The notes: generated by a model not told the origin, from the sequence alone. DNA of 64,000 bases from Cytophagaceae bacterium (GCA_027486845.1 JAIXOL010000035.1:24941-88940), one strand, 5' to 3'; shown: positions 1 to 8,879, counted from the stretch's first letter. Translations and numbers: made by a program.

Positions 1-558
1 GGTTTAGTTGTTTTTGCTGGTGAAGCGTTTTCGATGTGTCCACTCACGACCGATTACGAAGTGTTGAACGAATATCTCAACGAAATTAATAGTAATCTTA
101 TAAAAACTACAGGAACGGCCATTGGCAGTGCTTTGGCTACTTGCATCAACCGTTTGCGTGAGATTCCGAGTAAAAGTAAAGTAGCCATTATTTTGAGCGA
201 TGGAGATAATACCGCAGGTTCACTCGATCCACTCACGGCCACCGATTTGGCAAAATCTTTTGGTATAAAAGTTTATACAATTGCTGTCGGTGGTAATGAT
301 AGCGAAGTAAAAGTTGATGAAAACACTCTCCGAGAAATTGCCCGTGAAGGAAATGGACAGTTTTTTAGAGCAACCGATAACAAAACACTCCGAAATATCT
401 TCGAGCAAATCAATCGTTTGGAAAAAGCAAAAGTCAAAGATAATGTATATCGTGAAGTAGAGGATTTTTACTATATTTACCTAAACTGGGCGGTTGTTTT
501 CCTACTCTCGGCTTTTTTCTTTAAAAATACTTTCGTTGGAAATATTTTGGAAGATTAG
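1..558 (+). CDS. VWA-domain membrane protein, Bat (aerotolerance) type, 5' truncated by window edge
   Basis: The frame is open from base 1, so the start lies outside the window; the first ATG at 34 is internal to a VWA fold. Visible parts are the second half of a von Willebrand A domain, including a SDGDN element after a hydrophobic strand and a later IKVYTIAVG strand, then a C-terminal membrane helix (YLNWAVVFLLSAFFF). In Bacteroidota this layout is typical of BatA/BatB, which act with MoxR AAA ATPases at the inner membrane. The N-terminal helices and the MIDAS DxSxS motif are not in the window. No batC/batD gene follows; an accessory patch begins at the stop codon. Family assignment is good, A versus B paralogue is not decidable. 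Confidence 0.75.
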   Translation, partial: GLVVFAGEAFSMCPLTTDYEVLNEYLNEINSNLIKTTGTAIGSALATCINRLREIPSKSKVAIILSDGDNTAGSLDPLTATDLAKSFGIKVYTIAVGGNDSEVKVDENTLREIAREGNGQFFRATDNKTLRNIFEQINRLEKAKVKDNVYREVEDFYYIYLNWAVVFLLSAFFFKNTFVGNILED

Positions 559-829
559 CCTTTTCTCAATCTATCAACCTCCGCTTTTAGCGAGCCAATG
601 GCTATTCTTTGTGAAATGAAAGTTTCGTCTTTGACTCGTTCAATTACACCCTATTTTAATTCTTCGGGCGTAATACCCAAAAACTTTGCTATCTTTTCTA
701 TACCTTCATCAGAGGATTTTACTTTTTCGATATGTGAAATATTAGCTTATGTTATGTTAAATTCGAGTGTTAAGACTTCGTGTTTACAACCTCGTTCCGT
801 ATATTATTAGCAACTTGGTTGTTAGGCAT
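555..829 (-). pseudogene. Decayed XRE-family HTH regulator (copy of the gene at 1770-2084)
   Basis: Read on the minus strand this stretch aligns with the intact XRE regulator downstream: shared stretches include NISHIEK and GITPEELK. It is broken in several ways: a small deletion and frame change after the first ten codons, a TAA where the intact copy has CAA (Gln in the recognition-helix region), and a TAG in place of the TAT that follows EELK. The C-terminal part differs from the intact copy and ends in a run like EVDRLRK. Its stop overlaps the end of the VWA gene. Copy and intact gene are direct repeats flanking the Rpn gene. Degeneration is seen directly; duplication followed by decay is inferred. 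Confidence 0.75.
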
Positions 830-909
830 AATGTCACGAAATACTGCAAAAACGTGCATTTAAACGATAACTCGAAAAATATTTATAAATTTGCTGCATT
901 GAAAATTAT

Positions 910-1761
910 ATGGCAGACGACAAGATGAAAGCAAAATATTTAAACCCATTTACGGACTTCGGATTTAAAAAAATCTTTGGCGAAGAAGCAAGCAAACCAC
1001 TTTTACTTGACTTTTTAAATGCTTTATTGCCTATTTCTGATAAAATTGTTGATTTGACTTTCAAGAACAATGAACAACTTGGACAAACTGATCTTGATAG
1101 AAAAGCGATTTATGACATATACTGTGAAAATGAAAAGGGTGAAAAATTTATTGTAGAACTTCAAAAAGCAAAACAAAATTATTTCAAAGAAAGAACGATT
1201 TTCTATTCCACTTTTCCAATTAGAGAGCAAGCTGAAAAAGGAGAATGGAATTACAATTTGAAAGCTGTTTATTGCATTGGAATTTTAGACTTCACATTTG
1301 ACGACTACGAAACTGAACCTGAAAAAGGTGAAGTTGTTCATACAATAAAACTAAAAAATCAAAATGGGAAAATATTTTATGATAAATTGACTTTCATTTA
1401 TCTTGAAATGCCAAATTTCAAACGAAAAGAAACTGAACTTGAAACGCGATTAGACAAATGGCTTTATTTTATTAAAAATTTAGAAGACTTTCAAACTATT
1501 CCAACAATAATTGCGGACGAAGTTTTTAATCAAGCGTTTGAGAAGGCTGAACTTGCAAAATTTGGACAAAAAGATTTGTATGACTATGAAATGAATCTGA
1601 AAATTTATAGAGATTATAAAAACACCGTAAATACAGCTTTTGACGAGGGAAAACTTGAAGGAAAACTTGAAACTGCTAAATCATTAAAAATATTAGGAGT
1701 TCCAATTGTGACAATTATTGAAGCAACTAGACTAACAAAAGAAGAAATAGAACGCTTATAA
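910..1761 (+). CDS. Rpn family PD-(D/E)XK nuclease (recombination-promoting nuclease / putative transposase)
   Basis: A 283-residue protein with the hallmark N-terminus YLNPFTDFGFKKIFGEE (residues 10-26) and the PD-(D/E)XK core: Asp69 in YDIYCENEKGEKF and Glu83/Gln85 in VELQKAKQ. Length is normal for the family annotated as PD-(D/E)XK nuclease family transposase. E. coli RpnA-E relatives are DNA endonucleases that promote RecA-independent recombination; more recent work links Rpn proteins to phage defence. The C-terminus ends in a short repeat-like helix (EGKLEGKLETAKSLKILG), a variable region typical of this family. It lies between two copies of an XRE regulator, so it may be controlled by that regulator (inference). 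Confidence 0.85.
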   Translation: MADDKMKAKYLNPFTDFGFKKIFGEEASKPLLLDFLNALLPISDKIVDLTFKNNEQLGQTDLDRKAIYDIYCENEKGEKFIVELQKAKQNYFKERTIFYSTFPIREQAEKGEWNYNLKAVYCIGILDFTFDDYETEPEKGEVVHTIKLKNQNGKIFYDKLTFIYLEMPNFKRKETELETRLDKWLYFIKNLEDFQTIPTIIADEVFNQAFEKAELAKFGQKDLYDYEMNLKIYRDYKNTVNTAFDEGKLEGKLETAKSLKILGVPIVTIIEATRLTKEEIERL

Positions 1762-1769
1762 ACAAGCAA

Positions 1770-2084
1770 CTAATTTACAGGATGAGGCTGCCTTTTCTCA
1801 ATCTCTTCATAGAATCGTTGTGACGATTCGATATTATTTTTTGATTGATAATTAGGATTTATTTCGTTTTTATGCTCAATTTTTACACCATATTTCAGTT
1901 CTTCGGGCGTAATACCAAAAACCTTAGCTATCTTTTTTATACCTTTAACTGATGGCTTTACTTTTCCTTTTTCGATATGTGAAATATTAGGTTGTGTCAT
2001 GTTACATTCGAGTGCTAAGACTTCTTGTTTGTAGCCTCGTTCGAGACGTTTGGTTTTTATATTGGATGCAAGAAGGTTGTTCAT
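1770..2084 (-). CDS. XRE-family helix-turn-helix transcriptional regulator
   Basis: A 104-residue protein whose first 65 residues form a Cro/C1-type HTH: NIKTKRLERGYKQEVLALEC for helices 1-2, MTQPNISHIEKGKVKPS for the turn and recognition helix, then IKKIAKVFGITPEELKYG. The tail (residues 70-104) is polar and probably disordered. It ends 9 bp from the convergent Rpn gene. Such small stand-alone HTH proteins commonly autoregulate and control a neighbour. A second, broken copy lies at 555-829. Its start codon sits at the point where the neighbouring serine hydrolase gene loses its 5' part, so this gene probably arrived with the event that truncated that gene. Confidence 0.8.
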   Translation of the reverse strand: MNNLLASNIKTKRLERGYKQEVLALECNMTQPNISHIEKGKVKPSVKGIKKIAKVFGITPEELKYGVKIEHKNEINPNYQSKNNIESSQRFYEEIEKRQPHPVN

Positions 2085-2768
2085 AACAAGTTATAGGGAA
2101 AATGATGAGCGAAATAAAATAACCATTGACCACCTACTTCGTATGAGTAGCGGACTTGGTTTTGAAGAAAATTATGCCGCACCAAGCGATGCTACTCAAA
2201 TGCTCTTCCGTAAAAAAGGTGCAGGGGCTTATGCTTTGCTGAGTAAAGCAGCAAACGAACCTGATAAAGTTTGGTCGTATTCGAGTGGAACGAGTAATAT
2301 TTTGCAGGAAATTATTCGCCGACAATTCGCTACTCAAAAAGATTACTTTGCTTTTCCACATCAGCGATTATTTCATAAAATAGGAATGAAAAGTGCAGTT
2401 CTTGAACCAGATGCGGAACTTTCGTTGGTTCTTCGTTTATGTACGCAACGGCTCGAGACTGGGCAAAGTTTGGCCAATTATATCTGCAAGATGGTGTTTG
2501 GAATGGCGAACGCTTGCTTCCAGAAGGCTGGGTAAAATATTCTGCAACCGAAACGTCTTATTCTGATGGAAAATATGCAGCTCATTTTTGGCTCGACCAT
2601 CAAGATAAAACTTTTCCGCAAGATGCTTTTATGGACGTTGGTTTTGAAGGACAATATGTAACTGTTGTGCCGTCGAAGAATTTAGTGATTGTTCGTTTGG
2701 GTTGCACGCCAAAAGATAATTTCAATCATTCGGCATTGGTAAGGGGAGTTGTGGCGGCAGTGAAATGA
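2085..2768 (+). pseudogene. Truncated and frameshifted serine hydrolase (beta-lactamase family)
   Basis: Homology begins without a start codon around 2085 (ITIDHLLRMSSGLGFEENY), runs through WSYSSGTSN, the usual position of the class C Tyr motif, and continues after a frame change as MYATARDWAKFGQLYLQDG to the stop at 2768. Adding one G near 2414-2416 restores a continuous reading GTFVGSSFMYATARDWAKFG, so a single-base deletion explains the shift. The N-terminal third, including the signal peptide and the SxxK nucleophile, is missing; the XRE gene lies there instead. The product cannot be active. Penicillin-binding-protein-like serine hydrolases of this type are secreted enzymes of varied substrate use. 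Confidence 0.85.
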
Positions 2769-2790
2769 TGTTTTTAATTCGTATAAATTG

Positions 2791-2820
2791 TAGAGACAAG
2801 GAAAACATGCCTTGTCTCTA
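2791..2820. terminator. Hairpin between the serine hydrolase remnant and rimO
   Basis: Perfect 11-bp inverted repeat (TAGAGACAAGG at 2791-2801, CCTTGTCTCTA at 2810-2820) with an 8-nt loop. There is no long T-run on either side, so it is only a likely terminator for rimO read leftwards, or a bidirectional one. Confidence 0.5.
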
Positions 2821-2831
2821 TCGTATATTAA

Positions 2832-4139
2832 TCAAACCAAATCGCCATACAAATCAAATTCTTCGGCATTATTGATTTTTACATTGGCAAAATCTCCCAT
2901 TCTAACGTACTGAGAAGCTGGTACAAGTACTTCATTATCAACTTCTGGTGAGTCGAATTCTGTTCTTCCGATAAAATAACCGCCTTCTTTTCTATCGAAT
3001 AAAACTTTGTAAGTATTACCAATTTTAGCTTGATTTAATTCGGCCGAAATACCTTGTTGAAGTTCCATGATAATATCAGTTCGTTCTTGTTTTACTTCGG
3101 TAGGAATATCGTCAGGCATTGTAAACGAATGCGTATCGTCTTCGTGCGAGTATTGGAAAACACCCAATCTATCGAAACGCATTTTTTCTACGAAGTGATA
3201 CATTTCTTCAAAATGTTCTTCGGTTTCGCCTGGGTGACCTGCAATTAAAGTCGTGCGAATAGCAATTTCTGGAATTTTCTCACGAATTGTGTTTATCAAA
3301 GCTTCAGTTTTTGGGCGGTCGATGCCACGACGCATAATCTTCAATATCTCTGACGAACCATGTTGGAGCGGCATATCCAAATATTTACAAACGTTCGAGC
3401 GATTCTTAATTACATCTAAAATATCCATCGGAAAACCTGACGGATAAGCATATTGCAAGCGAATCCAGTCGATGCCTTCAACGTCTGATAATTTATCAAG
3501 AAGTTCGGCCAAATTTCTTTTCTTATAAATATCAAGACCGTAATAAGTCAGGTCTTGTGCAATCAGAATCAGTTCTTTTGTGCCTTTTTTTGCTAAATTT
3601 TGAGCCTGCAAAACCATTTCGTCCATTGGGCGACTTACGTGTCCGCCACGCATGAGCGGAATAGCACAGAAGCTACATGGGCGGTCGCAACCTTCAGCAA
3701 TTTTTAGGTAAGCGTAGTGGGCGGGAGTAGTCAATAGGCGTTCGCCAACTAACTCGTGTTTATAGTCAGCTTTTAGTGTTTTGAGCATTCTTGGTAGCTC
3801 ATTGGTGCCAAACCAAGCATCGACCGTCGGTATTTCGACCGAAAGTTCGTCTTTATAACGGTGTGATAAACAGCCAGTTACATAAACTTTATCAACAATA
3901 CCTGCATCTTTTGCATCGACATAACGCAAAATCGTGTCGATAGATTCTTGCTTAGCATTATCAATAAAACCACAAGTATTAATGATAACAATATTGGCAT
4001 CGTCTTTTTTCGACTCGTGTTCAACCTTCATGCCATTGCCTTTGAGCTGTGTATAAAGCACCTCCGAATCGACAATGTTTTTCGAGCAACCGAGCGTAAC
4101 GATATTGATTTTATTTTTTACTATTCCTTTTGTTTTCAT
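2832..4139 (-). CDS. rimO: Ribosomal protein uS12 (Asp89) methylthiotransferase RimO
   Basis: Radical-SAM methylthiotransferase that adds a methylthio group to the conserved aspartate of ribosomal protein S12, using two [4Fe-4S] clusters. Counting from a TTG five codons upstream, the N-terminal domain carries cysteines 23, 61 and 95 (LGCSKN, NTCGF, TGCLS), and the radical-SAM triad is Cys156-x3-Cys160-x2-Cys163 in EGCDRPCSFCAIPLMRG. That last motif plus DLTYYGLDIY separates RimO from MiaB. A TRAM domain closes the protein. The start at 4139 is chosen because it is the first ATG; the upstream alternative at 4154 is TTG. About 435 residues, normal for the family. It stands alone with no evident operon partner. 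Confidence 0.95.
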   Translation of the reverse strand: MKTKGIVKNKINIVTLGCSKNIVDSEVLYTQLKGNGMKVEHESKKDDANIVIINTCGFIDNAKQESIDTILRYVDAKDAGIVDKVYVTGCLSHRYKDELSVEIPTVDAWFGTNELPRMLKTLKADYKHELVGERLLTTPAHYAYLKIAEGCDRPCSFCAIPLMRGGHVSRPMDEMVLQAQNLAKKGTKELILIAQDLTYYGLDIYKKRNLAELLDKLSDVEGIDWIRLQYAYPSGFPMDILDVIKNRSNVCKYLDMPLQHGSSEILKIMRRGIDRPKTEALINTIREKIPEIAIRTTLIAGHPGETEEHFEEMYHFVEKMRFDRLGVFQYSHEDDTHSFTMPDDIPTEVKQERTDIIMELQQGISAELNQAKIGNTYKVLFDRKEGGYFIGRTEFDSPEVDNEVLVPASQYVRMGDFANVKINNAEEFDLYGDLV

Positions 4140-4357
4140 TTTTCTTCTAAACAATTTGGGAGAGCTTGGTGCGACTCAGCGGGGTGCCTCTCAACGGAAC
4201 GTCGCTCGATTGGTTTATATATTTTTTGCAAAGTTCGGCAAAAATACCCTGTTTTCCTATTCAAGAAGCTGGGTATGAGTAGTTTTACTGCAATTCCGCC
4301 GAATCGTTTCACAAGGTTTTATATATTGCATCAAAAAATGAATCCATAGTTAAAAAA

Positions 4358-5257
4358 ATGAATCGTTCAAAAGAAATACCAAAACTCAACCCTTCGCAGT
4401 TTGATGACTATCTTTTTGGAAATTGGAAACCCAAAGTTTCGAGTTTATATGAAAATTTTCATATCGAACGCATCGAAAACTATAAATCTTTCCTGAAATT
4501 ACCCATTTTACCGCATCGACGTTCGGTTTATTTTTTTCTGTATGTAAGTAAAGGATTTGCCATTAGAAGCAAAGGCTTGAATAGTTATGAAGTAAAAGCA
4601 AATACGTTTTTTTGTCTTTCTACTGACCAAATCACTTCGCTTGAAGCTATTTCTGAGGATTTGGAAGGTTTTTATTGTCATTTTCAGCCTGAAATTTTCA
4701 ATCAGCCGATGCTCAATGTTGATGTAGAAAAAGATTTTCCGTTTTTTCAAATTACAGCCGAATCATTGATTGAGGTACCAGAAACAGGCCGAGTTACGAA
4801 TCTTTTAGAAATCCTACTTTCGGAGCGAACCCGAAACGAATCACATCGTGCCGAAATCATTGCTTTGTACTTGACTACACTTTTTAATGAAATCAAGTTT
4901 TTGGATAGTCAATCGAAAAAAATGACTAATAATGCGGCCTCAAATCTTACGCAACGCTATAAAATTTTATTATCAGAACAGATTTACAATAAAAAGACCG
5001 TCATCGAATTTGCCGAAATTTTGGCGGTATCACCTAATCATTTACATAAATGCGTAAAAACGACAACTGGCAAAACTGCCCACGAACTTTTAGAAGAAAT
5101 GCGGGTTTTGGAAGCAAAAGTTTTGCTCAAACAGACGTCCATGCGTATTGCCGAGGTTGCGTTTAAGATTGGTGGCTTTGAGCCAAGCGATTTTTCTAGA
5201 TTCTTTAAATCTAAGACAGGAATTTCGCCAAAAGAATATAGGAACTTGCAAAATTGA
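4358..5257 (+). CDS. AraC family transcriptional regulator
   Basis: A 299-residue regulator with an AraC_binding-like N-terminal domain (about residues 40-150) and a C-terminal AraC DNA-binding domain with two HTH units: VIEFAEILAVSPNHLHKCVK near residues 210-235, and IAEVAFKIGGFEPSDFSRFF followed by the signature KTGISPKEYR. It lies just upstream of, and co-directional with, the hydroxycinnamate-type genes starting at 5357, separated by 99 bp. It is therefore a candidate activator of that block, with a hydroxycinnamate or its CoA ester as effector (inference; no operator identified). The N-terminal domain is not close enough to any known sensor to name the ligand. Confidence 0.85.
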   Translation: MNRSKEIPKLNPSQFDDYLFGNWKPKVSSLYENFHIERIENYKSFLKLPILPHRRSVYFFLYVSKGFAIRSKGLNSYEVKANTFFCLSTDQITSLEAISEDLEGFYCHFQPEIFNQPMLNVDVEKDFPFFQITAESLIEVPETGRVTNLLEILLSERTRNESHRAEIIALYLTTLFNEIKFLDSQSKKMTNNAASNLTQRYKILLSEQIYNKKTVIEFAEILAVSPNHLHKCVKTTTGKTAHELLEEMRVLEAKVLLKQTSMRIAEVAFKIGGFEPSDFSRFFKSKTGISPKEYRNLQN

Positions 5258-5356
5258 TTGTTATTGCCTATTTTATTCATTATTTTACCTATTTAAAAAA
5301 TCTTTTTATTGTTCAATTTTGTATTGAAATAAGTCAATCAAGTTTTGGATTATAAA

Positions 5357-6142
5357 ATGCAAGAAATAAAATCTCCCACCACGTCAATTCAATTAGAAAT
5401 AAGAGACGAAATCCTGCTGGTGGCCATCAATCGCCCTGAAAAACGAAATGCCTTCAATGACGATTTGATTCTGGGTATAGAAAGGGTCTTTGAGAATATT
5501 CCTTCACAGGTCCGTTGTGCAATCATTTATGGTTTAGGAAAACACTTTTCGGCAGGACTTGACCTTTCGGAGCTGAAAGAACAAGATGCCATTCAAGGGC
5601 TTCATCATTCTCGAATGTGGCATCGTGTACTAGAAAAAGTGCAATTTGGAACTGTGCCAGTTGTGGCAGTTTTGCACGGTGCAGTTGTAGGAGGCGGTCT
5701 CGAATTGGCTTCAGCTTGCCATATTAGAGTAGCCGAAACAAGTACTTTTTATGCACTTCCCGAAGGTCAAAGAGGAATTTTTGTAGGTGGCGGAGCATCG
5801 GTGCGAGTTCCAAAATTGATTGGTATAGCTCGCATGACCGATATGATGCTCACAGGGAGGGTTTATAAAGCTGAAGAAGGCGAGCGAATAGGAATGGCTC
5901 AGTATCTCGTTGAAGAGGGACAAGGACTCGAAAAGGGTATCGAATTAGCGAAAAAGATAGCCTCAAATGCTGGTATGACCAATTATGCACTCATGCACGT
6001 ATTACCAAAAATTATTGATTCTTGTCAAAACGAAGGCTTATTGATTGAAAGCTTAACCGCAGCAATCGCTCAAAGTGCTCCCGAAGCCAAAGAAAGATTA
6101 AAAGATTTTATAGAAGGAAGGGCCAAAAAAGTAGGAGAATGA
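5357..6142 (+). CDS. Crotonase-fold enoyl-CoA hydratase, likely hydroxycinnamoyl-CoA hydratase
   Basis: A 261-residue crotonase. Both catalytic glutamates of enoyl-CoA hydratases are kept: Glu116 in GGGLELASAC and Glu136 in LPEGQRG; the oxyanion-hole loop is HFSAGLDL (residues 63-70). The start is the ATG at 5357 rather than the in-frame TTG 12 bp upstream. Next to a feruloyl-CoA-synthase-like ligase it could be a hydratase-lyase releasing an aldehyde, or a plain hydratase feeding beta-oxidation. The following dehydrogenase and amidohydrolase, and the absence of a vanillin-type aldehyde dehydrogenase, favour a plain hydratase converting p-coumaroyl- or feruloyl-CoA to the beta-hydroxyacyl-CoA. 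First gene of the catabolic block. Confidence 0.8.
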   Translation: MQEIKSPTTSIQLEIRDEILLVAINRPEKRNAFNDDLILGIERVFENIPSQVRCAIIYGLGKHFSAGLDLSELKEQDAIQGLHHSRMWHRVLEKVQFGTVPVVAVLHGAVVGGGLELASACHIRVAETSTFYALPEGQRGIFVGGGASVRVPKLIGIARMTDMMLTGRVYKAEEGERIGMAQYLVEEGQGLEKGIELAKKIASNAGMTNYALMHVLPKIIDSCQNEGLLIESLTAAIAQSAPEAKERLKDFIEGRAKKVGE

Positions 6143-6202
6143 ACAGTTTTTTAGCAATAAAATAGCAAACATAAAGTATCCAACATTCATTATCTTAAAG
6201 GA

Positions 6203-8023
6203 ATGTATAAAAACACCCAATTCGGCCCTACCAAAACGAGTAAAAAACAACTCGAAAATGCCATTGTTCATTTCAAAAATGAGCAATTATTGGCCGATTT
6301 TCCAACTAAAATCACCGATAAATTAGTGCATTGGGCAAAAACAAAACCAGATCATACTTTTATTGGTAGAAGAAATCCAACTACGAGAGATTGGCATAAA
6401 TTATCTTATGCAGAAACACTCGAAAAAGTGAAAAGTATCGCTCAGTATTTATTAAATCTCGAATTTACACCTGATGAAACCGTCGTGATTTTATCAGAAA
6501 ATAGCCTCGAACATGCACTTTTGGCCTTAGCTTCGGTGCATATTGGGATTGCTTATACCCCGATTTCACCTCCGTATTCATTAGTTTCTAATGATTTTGG
6601 TAAACTCAAACATTGTCTGGAATTAATGACTCCGAAAGTCATTTTTGCTCAAAGTGGAAAAGTTTATCAGAAAGCCATCGAGTTTACCAAGACACTTTTT
6701 CCTGAAACCATTGTCGTTACTGCCGATGGTGAAGATGGTGTGTATTTTCAAGAAATACTCTATACGAAAGCTTCAGCCGATGTAAATATTGCCGCTGCAA
6801 AAGTAAATGCCGATACGATTGCCAAAGTTTTATTTACATCGGGCTCTACTGGCTTACCTAAAGGTGTAATGAATCATCACGAAATGTGGTGTGCCAATTT
6901 ACAGCAGATTACGCAGGTGCTTCCGTTTATGCAGCTCCAACCGCCCGTTTTTATTGACTGGCTTCCGTGGAATCATACTTTTGGTAGTAATCATAATTTT
7001 GGACTCGCTCTTTTCAACGGTGGAACAATTTTGATTGATGATGGTAAACCAACACCCAACGGCATCGAAGAAACCGTTCAGAATCTCCGCGAGATTTCTC
7101 CGACGGCCTATTTCAATGTGCCAAAAGGCTTTGAAATGTTGATTCCTTATTTAGAAAAAGAGCCAGCTTTACGAGAAAATTTCTTCAAAAATCTCAATAT
7201 TTTGTTTTATGCAGGAGCAAGTTTGGCTCAGCCAGTTTGGAATCGCTTGGAAGATTTAGCAGTAGAAACGATTGGTGTAAAAATTCCGATTATCACGGGT
7301 TTGGGCTGCACTGAATCGGGGCCATCTGCGATGTTTGCCAACTGGGGCGGTGCATTTTCTGGACTTTTGGGGGTGCCTGTGGCTGGAATGGATGTAAAAC
7401 TCGTACCCGATGGCGATAAAATTGAGGCTCGCTATAAAGCTCCCAATGTAACCAAAGGATACTGGCGAAACGATGAAGCAACCAAAAATGCTTTCGATGA
7501 AGATGGTTATTATAAAACAGGGGATGCCGTAAAATTTTTAGATGAAAACAACCCCGACAAAGGTTTGGTTTTTGATGGAAGAATTGCTGAAGATTTCAAA
7601 CTCTCGACAGGAACCTGGGTGAATGTGGGAGTTTTGAAGGCAAAAGTTATTTCAACGGGCTCGCCAATTATTCAGGATGTTGTGTTTGCTGGCTTGGATA
7701 AAGAATATATTGGTGCAATTTTATTTTTAAATGCTGATGCTTGTAGAAAATTAGCTAATTTAAGTGTAGAAATTTCTAATAAAGAAGCATTTTTACATAA
7801 AAAAGTAGGAAATTTTATCAATAATTGGTTGACAGAATTTAACAAAACCTCAACGGGTAGTTCGACGGTCATTAAAAAATATGTTATTGCTCTCGAACCA
7901 CCATCAATTGATTTAGGTGAAATAACCGATAAAGGTTCATTAAACCAAAGAGCAGTGTTGAAACATAGAGTTAATTTGGTAAATGAAATATACAGCCCCC
8001 TAACTCCCTATGGGGGAACATAA
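6203..8023 (+). CDS. Feruloyl-CoA synthase-like acyl-CoA ligase (ANL superfamily)
   Basis: A 606-residue ATP-dependent acyl-CoA ligase. The P-loop LFTSGSTGLPKGVMNHH lies near residues 211-227; the GYWRNDEATK / YYKTGDAV motifs and the hinge FDGRIAEDFKL mark the end of the large domain, and ITDKGSLNQR carries the usual C-terminal lysine. Length and the N-terminal LTDKLxxWA-like stretch match the long feruloyl-CoA synthase group rather than short 4-coumarate ligases. Expected reaction: hydroxycinnamate + CoA + ATP to hydroxycinnamoyl-CoA + AMP + PPi. The last codons (SPLTPYGGT) are supplied by a CCCCC/GGGGG intergenic repeat, so the native C-terminus was probably shorter. Placed 60 bp after the hydratase; likely same transcript. 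Confidence 0.85.
   Translation: MYKNTQFGPTKTSKKQLENAIVHFKNEQLLADFPTKITDKLVHWAKTKPDHTFIGRRNPTTRDWHKLSYAETLEKVKSIAQYLLNLEFTPDETVVILSENSLEHALLALASVHIGIAYTPISPPYSLVSNDFGKLKHCLELMTPKVIFAQSGKVYQKAIEFTKTLFPETIVVTADGEDGVYFQEILYTKASADVNIAAAKVNADTIAKVLFTSGSTGLPKGVMNHHEMWCANLQQITQVLPFMQLQPPVFIDWLPWNHTFGSNHNFGLALFNGGTILIDDGKPTPNGIEETVQNLREISPTAYFNVPKGFEMLIPYLEKEPALRENFFKNLNILFYAGASLAQPVWNRLEDLAVETIGVKIPIITGLGCTESGPSAMFANWGGAFSGLLGVPVAGMDVKLVPDGDKIEARYKAPNVTKGYWRNDEATKNAFDEDGYYKTGDAVKFLDENNPDKGLVFDGRIAEDFKLSTGTWVNVGVLKAKVISTGSPIIQDVVFAGLDKEYIGAILFLNADACRKLANLSVEISNKEAFLHKKVGNFINNWLTEFNKTSTGSSTVIKKYVIALEPPSIDLGEITDKGSLNQRAVLKHRVNLVNEIYSPLTPYGGT
7996..8015. repeat. GC hairpin repeat (copy a), overlapping the ligase C-terminus
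   Basis: CCCCC at 7996-8000 pairs with GGGGG at 8012-8016. It supplies the last codons and stop context of the acyl-CoA ligase. Same family as copies at 8087, 10417, 18959, 36330 and 36408. Confidence 0.6.
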
Positions 8024-8086
8024 AACTCAATTGTTCTATTGGCTGGTAGATGAAAACAAACTTTATATTTTTACAATTTATTAATT

Positions 8087-8099
8087 CCCCCATCGGGGG
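8087..8099. repeat. GC hairpin repeat (copy b), just upstream of the SDR start
   Basis: CCCCCATCGGGGG, a 5-bp GC stem with a 3-nt loop, followed by TAAGCGGGC and, 12 bp after the hairpin, the ATG of the SDR gene. The same core occurs at 10417-10429. Confidence 0.7.
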
Positions 8100-8111
8100 T
8101 AAGCGGGCTTT

Positions 8112-8879
8112 ATGAAAATAGAAAACAACACATTCTTAATCACAGGCGGAGCTTCGGGCTTAGGTTTCGCAACCGCCAGAATGATTATTGAAAATGGCGG
8201 CAATGCCGTTTTACTCGATGTAAACGAAGAATTAGGAATAACCGCAAATACCAATTTAGGGATAAAATCAAAGTTTATAAAAACTGATGTAACCAATGAA
8301 GAACAAGTACAAAGTGCTGTTAATCAAGCTATCGAAACATTCAAGAGTATCGAAGGAATCATTAATTGTGCCGGAGTTGGCTCTGCCAAAAGAGTAGTTG
8401 GTAAAGACGGCCCGCATTCGCTTGATTTCTTTCAAAAAGTAATCAACATAAATCTAATCGGCACTTTTAATACTCTCCGATTGGTAGCTGATAGAATGCA
8501 AAACAATGAGCCGAATGCTAAAGGAGAGAGGGGAATTGTAATTAATACTGCCTCGGTTGCAGCCTTTGATGGACAAATCGGACAGGCGGCTTATTCGGCA
8601 TCTAAAGGCGGAATTGTGGCTATGACGTTACCAATTGCACGTGAATTTGCTCGAATGGGTATCAGAGTAATGGCTATTGCACCCGGTATTTTTGAAACAC
8701 CATTGTTGGCATCCCTATCGCAAGAAGCCCAAGATTCTTTAGGAAAACAGGTGCCATTTCCACCGCGACTGGGTAGTCCGTCTGAGTTTGCCGACTTAGT
8801 AAAACAAATCATCGAAAATACCATGCTCAATGGTGAAGTCATTCGCCTTGATGGAGCAATTAGAATGGGAGCGAAATAG
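8112..8879 (+). CDS. SDR dehydrogenase, likely aryl beta-hydroxyacyl-CoA dehydrogenase
   Basis: A 255-residue classical short-chain dehydrogenase with the cofactor motif [10 protein letters not shown] (residues 10-19), an acidic LLDVN at the end of strand 2 pointing to NAD, the NCAG element, and the catalytic Ser/Tyr/Lys in NTASVAAF and AAYSASKGG. The C-terminus ([16 protein letters not shown], then [13 protein letters not shown]) resembles type II 3-hydroxyacyl-CoA dehydrogenases (HSD17B10 group). In the Agrobacterium hydroxycinnamate pathway an enzyme of this kind oxidises the aryl beta-hydroxyacyl-CoA to the beta-ketoacyl-CoA. Position after ligase and hydratase supports that role; the substrate is inferred. 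Confidence 0.85.
   Translation: MKIENNTFLITGGASGLGFATARMIIENGGNAVLLDVNEELGITANTNLGIKSKFIKTDVTNEEQVQSAVNQAIETFKSIEGIINCAGVGSAKRVVGKDGPHSLDFFQKVININLIGTFNTLRLVADRMQNNEPNAKGERGIVINTASVAAFDGQIGQAAYSASKGGIVAMTLPIAREFARMGIRVMAIAPGIFETPLLASLSQEAQDSLGKQVPFPPRLGSPSEFADLVKQIIENTMLNGEVIRLDGAIRMGAK

Noticed and set aside
598..810. Plus-strand 70-codon reading frame after the VWA gene
   Set aside because: It is the antisense of the decayed XRE regulator; the minus strand shows the conserved HTH words.
2050..2535. Intact reading frame through the serine hydrolase remnant, perhaps a programmed frameshift
   Set aside because: No slippery sequence or stimulatory structure is seen near 2414, and the N-terminal catalytic region is missing, so this is decay.
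5357..6142. Crotonase as feruloyl-CoA hydratase-lyase (Ech/HCHL) giving vanillin
   Set aside because: No vanillin-type aldehyde dehydrogenase is near, while an SDR and amidohydrolase that fit beta-oxidation follow. Not excluded, only less likely.
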